Part shown: positions 1 to 7,388 of the stretch, piece by piece | Layout of the letters: every line of letters begins with the position of its first letter | How positions within the stretch are numbered: position 1 is the stretch's first letter | From: Rhizobium gallicum bv. gallicum R602sp | Lineage (GTDB): Bacteria > Pseudomonadota > Alphaproteobacteria > Rhizobiales > Rhizobiaceae | Reading direction: 5' to 3' | Length of the DNA: 64,000 nt | NCBI RefSeq assembly: GCF_000816845.1 | Contig: NZ_CP006880.1 | Coordinates: 1,178,001 to 1,242,000, forward strand | Made by a program: the position numbers and the translations under genes | The notes under the pieces: generated by a model | What the model saw: the letters and a program-made list of their open reading frames with translations, nothing else | Told to the model about the DNA's origin: nothing | The model's database searches: none

Positions 1-263
1 ACGTCGGAATGGACCTGGTGGAGAAGCAAGCCAACCTGCGCGGCCGTGGAATCGGTATAGGCGCGGATATAATCTTGACTTGCCCGTTCAAGGCCGTGTC
101 CCACTTCGGCCGTCGCATCCCGAGAAAGTCGCTGGACATTCCAAAGGGCGAGACCGCCGCTGACAAGCAGGTCAAAAAGGACCGCCCCACCGACAACAAT
201 CATGAATTTCGCGCGAAATGAGCGCAGGCCGAGTCTTGGCTTCCTGATCGGCGCGGTCATCAT
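1..263 (-). CDS. Membrane sensor protein, N-terminal part only (cut by window edge)
   Basis: Reading the minus strand from the ATG at 263-261 gives 87 open codons that run off the window. The start overlaps the stop of the upstream STAS-methyltransferase gene as ATGA, which supports translational coupling. Residues 1-18 are basic (RKPRLGLRSFRAKF), residues about 19-41 form one transmembrane helix, and the rest looks like the start of an extracytoplasmic sensor region. The catalytic part lies outside the window. By analogy with SiaA-SiaB-type modules, where a SiaB-like protein sits beside a membrane-bound HAMP/PP2C phosphatase, this could be such a phosphatase; that is inference only. A histidine kinase or cyclase would fit the visible part equally well. 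Confidence 0.7.
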   Translation of the reverse strand, partial: MMTAPIRKPRLGLRSFRAKFMIVVGGAVLFDLLVSGGLALWNVQRLSRDATAEVGHGLERASQDYIRAYTDSTAAQVGLLLHQVHSD

Positions 264-1438
264 AGCGGTTTTCGCCCGGACGCTGCCCAAATGGGCCAGC
301 CGGCGTAGCCCTTTGGATGAAGCGCCGCAAAGATATGGTCGGCGAATCCTTGTTTGAAACGTTCGATGAATTCCGCTGAATCGCCCCTGCGGACGGACAT
401 TTCGCCTGCGTAAACATCTCGCCATGCCGCGATGACGTCTGCGAACTCCTGGGGATCGCCGTCGAGGTTGGTGACCATGAAACTTTCCATTTTCACCGCC
501 TCGAAGCCCGCGTCCAACAATAGACGCAAGCTCTTTGGCCCCATTTCGACGTCCATGTCGAAATGGCTAAAGAGCTTGGCGACCTCGTTATAAGTCCATT
601 GGATGCTGTCGGCCCGCGGCTCCCCCAGGCAGTGGGAGTTCTTCTCGTTGGTGATGTAAACCCGGCCGCCAGGTTTGCAGATCCGATAGAGCTCCCTGAG
701 CAGCAGTTCGGGGCGATCGAAGATTTGCAACGAGTGCCGGCAGGTCACGAAATCGAACTGGTCGCTTTCGAACAGCATCTGCGATGCATCGCCGTAAGTG
801 TATTCAATATCGCGGACATCGAACCTTTCGGCAACATCACGGGCATAGTCGAGGCTTGGCGAGGAATGGTCTAGCGCAACGATCCTTGCTGGACCGAACT
901 CCTTTCTGACAAGCATCGCGAAATCGCCAATGCCGCAACAGATGTCGGCAATCACCATGCCGTTGCGAAGCCCATGGCGCGGCAATATCTCTCGCTCATG
1001 CCGCCACGTCATCTTGGTCTGCGTTCTGAGGATTGGAATGAAGCTTTTGTTTTCAACGAATGTCTGGCCGGGATAAAAAGCCGAGTCGTAGATCTCGAGC
1101 GCAATGTTCGGTGAAAGATCGCTCAAATGCCGGAACATCCGTGCCGCCCAGGCGACAACGCTTGATGCGACGACCACGAATTTGATTTCGGGCCTTAAAC
1201 GCGAAGCATCGACCAAAACCCGCGTCAAGGCACGAAATGCCGTGCTGTTCATATGCGTAACGCGCTTTAGATTGACGTATAAAACACCGCTGACGGTCTC
1301 GATACCATTTCGCAGCAGCAAGAGATCGTCGGCAATTTCAGCCGTGGAATGAGGTCGAAGCACGCCGGCAAGGGAGAATTCCTGATCGTTGATGTTGAAT
1401 TGCGCTGTAAAGACAGGCGAAGGACTTTGTGCAGTCAA
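260..1438 (-). CDS. STAS domain-methyltransferase fusion protein
   Basis: 392 residues. Residues about 10-120 resemble a STAS (anti-sigma-antagonist) fold, with a candidate phosphoacceptor at Ser65/Thr66 in THMNSTAF. Residues about 145-290 are a class I SAM-dependent methyltransferase of the UbiE/Methyltransf_11 type: motif I at 162-174 (VIADICCGIGDF), acidic residue Asp190, and a post-motif stretch YRICKPGG at 251-258. It sits in a tightly overlapping operon (ATGA overlaps on both sides) between a SiaB-like protein and a membrane sensor. In partner-switch systems a STAS protein is phosphorylated by a kinase and dephosphorylated by a PP2C enzyme; here that switch may gate a methyltransferase. 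The methyl acceptor is unknown. Domain calls are by eye. Confidence 0.8.
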   Translation of the reverse strand: MTAQSPSPVFTAQFNINDQEFSLAGVLRPHSTAEIADDLLLLRNGIETVSGVLYVNLKRVTHMNSTAFRALTRVLVDASRLRPEIKFVVVASSVVAWAARMFRHLSDLSPNIALEIYDSAFYPGQTFVENKSFIPILRTQTKMTWRHEREILPRHGLRNGMVIADICCGIGDFAMLVRKEFGPARIVALDHSSPSLDYARDVAERFDVRDIEYTYGDASQMLFESDQFDFVTCRHSLQIFDRPELLLRELYRICKPGGRVYITNEKNSHCLGEPRADSIQWTYNEVAKLFSHFDMDVEMGPKSLRLLLDAGFEAVKMESFMVTNLDGDPQEFADVIAAWRDVYAGEMSVRRGDSAEFIERFKQGFADHIFAALHPKGYAGWPIWAASGRKPL

Positions 1439-1950
1439 TTCAGTAGCCTTTCGAGCGGCAGGTCGACAATGAATGCAAGTGTGCCGATACCCAAATCGCG
1501 GATCTGGATTTCCGCGTCATAGTTCACAACCAGTCCGAGCAGGATCGCTTGGCCATCGGAGGCGGCATCGTTGGTGATCAAGTTGCAATAATTTATAACG
1601 GCTCGGCGGTTTTTTAATCCCAGGACAATCTTCCTGTAGAATTGTCGCTGTTCTGTCGGGCAAGGAAAGATCAGCTCGATGCGCTCGGTCTCCTGACAGC
1701 GATAAAAGTTGCATACGAACTCACCGTCATTCGCCTCTGAGCGAAACGACATCTCCAGAAGCTCGTTAAGGGCTGAGGAGAGCAGGTTGGAATGGCGCAC
1801 GGGATCGCGCCGGTCATGGCTGACCATTCGAGCGACGTAGTTGGACAACTGATCGCAATGCAGCCAGTCGGCGGTAAAGCTCGCCATGTCCATCTTCAGA
1901 CTGAGCAACTGGTCAAATGTGGGGCCAATTGCCGCTTCTTGATTCGTCAA
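1435..1950 (-). CDS. SiaB-like (DUF6272 / slr1658-type) regulator
   Basis: 171 residues. The start is a TTG at 1950-1948, chosen because AAGGAGGTG lies six bases before it on the minus strand; no in-frame ATG is as well placed. The sequence pattern (NELLEMSFRSEANDGE, then alternating strands ending IGTLAFIVDLPLERL) resembles the SiaB/slr1658 family of ATPase-fold proteins that act as kinases of STAS-like partners. It follows the GGDEF-EAL gene by 53 bases and overlaps the STAS-methyltransferase gene by four. The likely role is control of the STAS partner. The family assignment is from memory of the pattern and is moderately sure. Confidence 0.6.
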   Translation of the reverse strand: MTNQEAAIGPTFDQLLSLKMDMASFTADWLHCDQLSNYVARMVSHDRRDPVRHSNLLSSALNELLEMSFRSEANDGEFVCNFYRCQETERIELIFPCPTEQRQFYRKIVLGLKNRRAVINYCNLITNDAASDGQAILLGLVVNYDAEIQIRDLGIGTLAFIVDLPLERLLN

Positions 1951-2003
1951 TCGACACCTCCTTGGCGAATTGCCGCTTCACTTTTCAGCATTTGACCCGA
2001 TCA

Positions 2004-3674
2004 TTATTCGGGTCCCGTGTCAGCATGCTTGCCAATAAATTCATCAACCATGTCGGCCCCCAGCGGCGGGCTCAGGAAATAGCCTTGCAACCGGTCACAT
2101 CCCTCCGCCTGCAGCCAGGCGGCCTGTTCGGCCGTCTCAACGCCTTCGGCAGTCACGCGCATCCCGAGCCCGTGGGCCATGGCGATGACGAAGCGTACGA
2201 TGGTTTGGCTCTTCTGATCATCAGGCAGGTCGTTGATAAAGTACTTGTCTATCTTGATGTTATCGAAGGGAAAGTTCTTCAGATAACTCAAAGAGGAATA
2301 CTCGGTTCCGAAGTCATCGAGGGAAATTTGGATGCCAAGCACGTTGAGCGTGTTCAGCGTATCAAGATTGTTGATCGTGCGCTCCAGCAGCACGGTTTCG
2401 GTGATCTCGAGCTCCAAGCGCTCCGAGGGCAGTCCGACGACGTCGAGGGTTTGCGACACTCGGTCGGTCAGACCCGGGGTTAAAAATTCGGCGGGAGACA
2501 GGTTTACCGCAAGAGTATAGTGGGCAGGCCAGGTCGAAGCCTGCCTGCACGCTTCCTCTAGCACCCATTGACCGATTTCGCTCATAAGGCCGTCTGATTC
2601 CGCCATCGGGATAAAGGTGATCGGGGAGATCACGCCGAGGATTGGGTGGCGCCAACGCAGCAGTGCTTCGAAGCCGGCTATCGCCAACGACCGATCGACC
2701 AGCGGCTGATATTCGATAAAGAATTCACGGTGTTGCAGCGCAACCCGAAGGCTTCGTCTCAATACCTCTCGCTGTTCCAGCACATGCAGCATGCTCGGAT
2801 TAAAGGTCCGCGCGCGCCGACGTCCGTCCTTCTTGGCGGCATAAAGGGCAACATCGGCAGCCTTCATCAACTGCTCGCTCTCATTGCCGTCGCGAGGTGC
2901 GATTGCAACGCCTATACTGGCACCGACAAACACGGTGATTCCGTCCACCGTGAAAGGCTTGCGAAATTCGGTGATCAGCGATTCTGCTAATTTTTCGGCC
3001 TCATCCGGTTGCTCTCGGGCGATCTGTATGACGGCGAATTCGTCGCCTGCAAGGCGATAGGCGGTCTCGTCCTTGCCCAGCGCCTTTCGAATCCTTTCGG
3101 CCGCAAGCTTCAGGACGATATCTCCGGCTCCATGGCCCAGCGTATCATTGACGGGCTTGAAATCGTCCAGATCGATCTGCATCAGTGCAAGGCCTGCCTT
3201 TGCACGGACCGGGAGAATTTTTCCCAGTTTGTCGCTGAATTGGCGGCGGTTGGGCAGCCCGGTCAAAACATCATGGGTTGCCTGGTGAAGGAGTAACGCC
3301 CGGTCCAACTCTTGCGCTTTTGCAGTCTCATCAATGTCAGAGCCGCCAAGTTCGACGATCGCAAGGCCGGCCCCTGCCTGGAACAACAGCAGGTTGCGCC
3401 GCTCGGATTTGCCGGCGTCGAGACGAATGGTTCGCGGCTTGCCGGTATCGACGACGAGCTGAACGAGGGCAGCCAGATCGGGATTTTCCAGGTCGGGATA
3501 CACATCCCCCAAGGTTAGGGGGGCCTCGTCAGCAAGATCCAGGCGCTCCTTCAGCTTTTCAGACCAGTCGACGAGCCTGAGATCATGATCCCAGAGCGAA
3601 AACAGCCCCTCGACGTGGCTGCCGGATTCGGACTGCGGAGCCGGCTGAGGCCAGTTCGCACGATTTTCCGGCAT
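2004..3674 (-). CDS. GGDEF-EAL cyclic-di-GMP turnover protein
   Basis: 556 residues, with no obvious membrane segment. The N-terminal 120 residues look like a PAS-type sensor. The GGDEF domain carries IDLDDFKPVNDTLGHGAGD and an AGDEF signature (YRLAGDEFAV), which can still be active. No clear RxxD inhibitory site precedes it. The EAL domain has FEALLRWRHP, LELEITETV, DDFGTEYSSLSYL, KIDKYFI and AEGVET, so the metal and catalytic residues expected of an active phosphodiesterase are present. It is the first gene of the minus-strand signalling operon. Net activity (synthesis or breakdown) cannot be read from sequence. Confidence 0.92.
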   Translation of the reverse strand: MPENRANWPQPAPQSESGSHVEGLFSLWDHDLRLVDWSEKLKERLDLADEAPLTLGDVYPDLENPDLAALVQLVVDTGKPRTIRLDAGKSERRNLLLFQAGAGLAIVELGGSDIDETAKAQELDRALLLHQATHDVLTGLPNRRQFSDKLGKILPVRAKAGLALMQIDLDDFKPVNDTLGHGAGDIVLKLAAERIRKALGKDETAYRLAGDEFAVIQIAREQPDEAEKLAESLITEFRKPFTVDGITVFVGASIGVAIAPRDGNESEQLMKAADVALYAAKKDGRRRARTFNPSMLHVLEQREVLRRSLRVALQHREFFIEYQPLVDRSLAIAGFEALLRWRHPILGVISPITFIPMAESDGLMSEIGQWVLEEACRQASTWPAHYTLAVNLSPAEFLTPGLTDRVSQTLDVVGLPSERLELEITETVLLERTINNLDTLNTLNVLGIQISLDDFGTEYSSLSYLKNFPFDNIKIDKYFINDLPDDQKSQTIVRFVIAMAHGLGMRVTAEGVETAEQAAWLQAEGCDRLQGYFLSPPLGADMVDEFIGKHADTGPE

Positions 3675-4143
3675 GGGGTCACCCTCCTCAACCCGCCTCG
3701 CTTACGTGGTCCGTTATCGATACATCCTGCCGAACCCAAACCTGTTCCGTATCAGAACTAGAGCGAGCCTCGTTGTAGTCAACGCAGAGCTCTACCAGAA
3801 CGCGTTATCCTGCGGCCGTGTGACGACCGGGTCCTCGATCGTATATGACAGAAAGCTTATCTAAAGAATAACAAACCACTTTGGACCGTGGCAATGCGGT
3901 GAGCAGCAAAAGTGCTTAGATCTTCGTGGTCAGGTGTCGAAGATCAATCTCGCCAGCGGCACGAAACGGGCGCGTCGCGCCATGAGAAGGCGCAACGGGC
4001 GATTATGGAGATCGCTGCGTCGTAGCGGCCGGGTGACGGTCACAAGGGGCTCGATTTTAACGTTTGATTAACCGTATCCGCCGTTTATTCCTCGTTAACG
4101 GCCGGTCGGTCGTTGATTCGAACATCCATTGCGCGAAGTGCCG
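3675..4143. other. Intergenic region between divergent signalling and cellulose operons
   Basis: About 470 bases separate the start of the minus-strand GGDEF-EAL gene from bcsN. It should hold both divergent promoters. The only motif I can name is a TTAA-N7-TTAAC sequence at 4057-4072. Codon-like structure is absent and short reading frames here look spurious. Confidence 0.6.
4057..4072 (+). promoter_or_regulatory. CtrA-like binding site upstream of bcsN
   Basis: Positions 4057-4060 read TTAA, followed by seven bases and TTAAC at 4068-4072. This matches the full-length CtrA consensus TTAA-N7-TTAAC of alphaproteobacteria. It lies 72 bases before the chosen bcsN start. Binding is inferred. Confidence 0.5.
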
Positions 4144-5145
4144 ATGGATATCTGGAAAGACGATTTTGCGGCGGCACCCAAAATGCGCTTGCTCGGGTTG
4201 ATATCGGTGGTCGCGGCGGTCTTGTTGGCCGGCTGTGCGTCGACGAGCGGCAGCGTCAGGCAGCCCTCGGCGCCCGAGACGGTGCCCAGCGAAAAGGCAC
4301 TCATTCTTCCGCCCCCCGGTGGCCCGGCCATCGTGAGTGTCGTCGAAACCACGCGCGGCAACGGCGTGGAGCAGATGCTTTCACTCTATACGTCCTCTTC
4401 CGTGCCGGGGCAGAATTTCCTGAAAGTGCAATTCTATGGGGCAAGTGGGTCCAATCCGGGAGCGGGAGGCGCGCCCTACAAGATGATCAGCGAGAGTGGG
4501 ATTTCTCGCGAGGCATTCGCGGCTGCGCCGGGCGTTGCGATGGCGAGGAACAACACCTTCCTGCAAAATAGCTATGGGCCGTTCGCATATGCCTCCGGGC
4601 GCAGCCGCGCAGGCGATACCTGCCTTTATGGCTGGCAGCAGATCCGATCGAGCCAGGCGGCACATACGCAAGCGCGTAATTTCGGGATGATCCAGGTGCG
4701 GCTTCGCCTTTGCGACGCACGCGCCAGCGAGCGTCAGCTCTTAAGCGTCATGTATGGCTATACGGTCACCGGCACGCTCAATGGCCAGATATGGAATCCT
4801 TACGGCGAGGTAAAAGGCGCCGATGAGGTTCTCGGCCGCGCCGGCAGCCCTGTTTACCCGGATGATGGTGGCCTCCGCGCTAGCGCCATGGAAATCGGCT
4901 ACGAACCGGCCGCGGCCCTCCGTCGTCGGCCACGTCAAGTGAAGGCACCGGTAACAGCGCCCATGCCGGCGCCGATCGGGGTGCGTGTACCGCTGCCGGA
5001 CCCAGCTTTCGAAACGCCAGGGGCCAATACCCAGCCGCTGCCGGCGCCGGGCCCCGTTCAACAAGCGGCGAAGGCAGGTGGCATCACCGTGCCTTCCCCC
5101 GACTGCATAGGCCATGCGGCCATGACGGCCGCGTGCCGAAGATAG
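4144..5145 (+). CDS. bcsN: Cellulose biosynthesis lipoprotein BcsN
   Basis: First gene of the cellulose operon. From the ATG at 4144 the protein has 333 residues; an internal ATG at 4183 gives a cleaner signal peptide, and the longer reading from a TTG at 4129 is less likely. A hydrophobic stretch ends in a lipobox with Cys31 (VLLAGC), so it should be a lipoprotein. The C-terminal third is Pro/Ala-rich and low complexity. BcsN is a family found in alphaproteobacterial (class III) cellulose operons just before bcsA; its biochemical role is not known to me. Assignment rests on position plus general pattern. Confidence 0.75.
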   Translation: MDIWKDDFAAAPKMRLLGLISVVAAVLLAGCASTSGSVRQPSAPETVPSEKALILPPPGGPAIVSVVETTRGNGVEQMLSLYTSSSVPGQNFLKVQFYGASGSNPGAGGAPYKMISESGISREAFAAAPGVAMARNNTFLQNSYGPFAYASGRSRAGDTCLYGWQQIRSSQAAHTQARNFGMIQVRLRLCDARASERQLLSVMYGYTVTGTLNGQIWNPYGEVKGADEVLGRAGSPVYPDDGGLRASAMEIGYEPAAALRRRPRQVKAPVTAPMPAPIGVRVPLPDPAFETPGANTQPLPAPGPVQQAAKAGGITVPSPDCIGHAAMTAACRR

Positions 5146-5198
5146 GAAACGCATAGCCCGGTGCTGAAATGCCCGGCCATGCTTTTGAAGGGACGTCG

Positions 5199-7388
5199 AT
5201 GCATAAGGCTCGAAGCATCTTCACCTGGGCGATCGTCTCGCTCTGCGTCTTCGTATTGATCACCTTGCCGGTGAACCTGCAGACTCAGCTTATTGCCAGT
5301 ATCACCGTCGTGACGATCATGGCGATGATCAAGATCCTGAAGGGGGAGGGCACATGGCGCCTGATCGCGCTTGCCTTCGGTACTGCCGTCGTTCTGCGTT
5401 ATGCCTATTGGCGCACGACGAGTACGCTGCCGCCCGTCAACCAGCTTGAAAACTTCATTCCCGGGCTGCTGCTCTATCTCGCCGAAATGTATAGCATCGC
5501 CATGCTGGCGCTCAGCCTCTTCATCGTCGCGACCCCACTTCCGCCGCGCCGGTCGCGCCCTGTCAAGCAAGAGCGGTTCCCGCATGTCGACGTCTTCGTG
5601 CCCACCTATAACGAAGACGCCCATCTCCTCGGCAATACGCTCGCCGCCGCAAAAGCAATCGATTATCCGGCCGATAAACTGCAAGTCTGGCTGCTGGATG
5701 ATGGCGGCACGCTGCAAAAACGCAATTCCAACAAGCTGCTCGAAGCCCAGGCTGCCATTGCGCGGCACAACGAACTGAGGCAGCTCTGCGAGGCACTCAG
5801 CGTCAATTACCTGACCCGCGACCGCAATGAACATGCCAAGGCAGGCAATCTCAACAATGGCATGCAGCATTCGACGGGCGAGCTCATCGCCGTCTTCGAC
5901 GCTGACCACGCGCCCGCCCGGGACTTCCTTCGCGAGACGGTCGGCTATTTCGACGACGACCCGAAGCTCTTTCTCGTACAAACGCCGCACTTTTTCATCA
6001 ATCCAGATCCGCTGGAGCGCAATCTGCGCACTTTCGACAGGATGCCGAGCGAAAATGAGATGTTTTACGGCATCATCCAGCGGGGCCTCGACAAATGGAA
6101 CGCTGCCTTCTTCTGTGGCTCGGCCGCAGTTCTCAGCCGTCGAGCGCTGCAGTCCACCAATGGCTTTAGCGGCCTCAGCATCACTGAAGACTGTGAGACC
6201 GCATTGGCGTTGCACGGCGCGGGCTGGAATAGCATTTATGTGGACAAGCCGCTGATCGCCGGCCTGCAGCCCGCCACCTTCGCAAGTTTCATCGGCCAAC
6301 GCAGCCGCTGGGCGCAAGGCATGATGCAGATCCTGCGCTTTCGGTTTCCACTCTTAAAGCGCGGCCTTTCGATTCCACAGCGCCTTTGTTACATGTCCTC
6401 GACGCTGTTTTGGCTCTTCCCGTTCCCCCGTACGATCTTCCTGTTCGCACCGCTCTTTTATCTGTTCTTCGACCTTGAAATATTCACCGCCTCCGGCGGC
6501 GAGTTTCTGGCCTATACACTTGCCTATATGCTCGTGAACCTGATGATGCAGAACTATCTTTATGGTTCGTTCCGCTGGCCGTGGATATCGGAACTTTACG
6601 AGTATGTGCAGACAGTCCACCTTTTGCCTGCCGTCATTTCCGTCATGATCAATCCACGAAAACCAACCTTCAAGGTCACGGCAAAGGACGAATCGATTTC
6701 GGTCAGCCGCCTTTCGGAAATCAGCAGGCCCTTTTTCGTTATATTTGCCGTGCAGATCATTGCGCTCGCCATTACGATCTATCGCATCTATGCCGAGCCC
6801 TACAAGGCGGATGTGACGCTCGTTGTCGGCGGCTGGAACCTTTTCAATCTGATCATGGCAGGCTGCGCGCTAGGCGTGGTATCGGAGCGCGGCGAGCGAG
6901 CCGCTTCGCGGCGTGTGCGCGTCAATCGGCGCTGTGAATTCGGCGTCAACGGCAAATGGCATACCGCCTCCATCGAGGACGTCTCGGTCCACGGAGCGCG
7001 TCTTCATGTCTTCAACAAGCAGCTGGACCCAATGACGATCGGCGCCGAAGGCGAAATCCGCTTCCGTCCTTACAGCGGTGCTGACCTCGAAACTCTGCCT
7101 CTGATCGTTCGCAACATGGAGCAAGACGGCGATATCATGGCCGTCGGCTGCCAGTATATCCCGAAGAGCGCGCTTGATCATCGCCTGATCGCCGATTTGA
7201 TCTTTGCCAATTCCGATCAATGGGCGCAGTTTCAGGAATCGCGTCGCCGCAATCCGGGCCTCATCCGCGGTACCATCTGGTTCCTTGGTCTATCGCTCTA
7301 TCAGACGAGCCGCGGGCTCATTTATTTCTTCCGCAGCATGCGTCCGGAGCGCGAAGCGCAGCAGCAGATGGCAAAGGCGAACGGCTGA
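5199..7388 (+). CDS. bcsA: Cellulose synthase catalytic subunit BcsA (with PilZ domain)
   Basis: 729 residues from the ATG at 5199, which has AAGGGA before it. It polymerises UDP-glucose into beta-1,4-glucan at the inner membrane and threads the chain outward with BcsB. Family-2 glycosyltransferase signatures are complete: DDG at 167-169, DAD at 234-236, TED at 329-331 and QRSRW at 367-371. Membrane helices lie at about 8-48, 54-71, 88-112 and 400-560. The C-terminal PilZ domain begins near 568 with an Arg-rich RRVRVNRR and has DVSVHGARL, the two c-di-GMP-binding elements. It should therefore be activated by c-di-GMP. Its stop overlaps the bcsB start by one base. Confidence 0.97.
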   Translation: MHKARSIFTWAIVSLCVFVLITLPVNLQTQLIASITVVTIMAMIKILKGEGTWRLIALAFGTAVVLRYAYWRTTSTLPPVNQLENFIPGLLLYLAEMYSIAMLALSLFIVATPLPPRRSRPVKQERFPHVDVFVPTYNEDAHLLGNTLAAAKAIDYPADKLQVWLLDDGGTLQKRNSNKLLEAQAAIARHNELRQLCEALSVNYLTRDRNEHAKAGNLNNGMQHSTGELIAVFDADHAPARDFLRETVGYFDDDPKLFLVQTPHFFINPDPLERNLRTFDRMPSENEMFYGIIQRGLDKWNAAFFCGSAAVLSRRALQSTNGFSGLSITEDCETALALHGAGWNSIYVDKPLIAGLQPATFASFIGQRSRWAQGMMQILRFRFPLLKRGLSIPQRLCYMSSTLFWLFPFPRTIFLFAPLFYLFFDLEIFTASGGEFLAYTLAYMLVNLMMQNYLYGSFRWPWISELYEYVQTVHLLPAVISVMINPRKPTFKVTAKDESISVSRLSEISRPFFVIFAVQIIALAITIYRIYAEPYKADVTLVVGGWNLFNLIMAGCALGVVSERGERAASRRVRVNRRCEFGVNGKWHTASIEDVSVHGARLHVFNKQLDPMTIGAEGEIRFRPYSGADLETLPLIVRNMEQDGDIMAVGCQYIPKSALDHRLIADLIFANSDQWAQFQESRRRNPGLIRGTIWFLGLSLYQTSRGLIYFFRSMRPEREAQQQMAKANG

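Noticed and set aside
5058..6317. Long minus-strand open frame opposite bcsA
   Set aside because: Shadow of the bcsA reading frame; no ribosome site and no recognisable domains.
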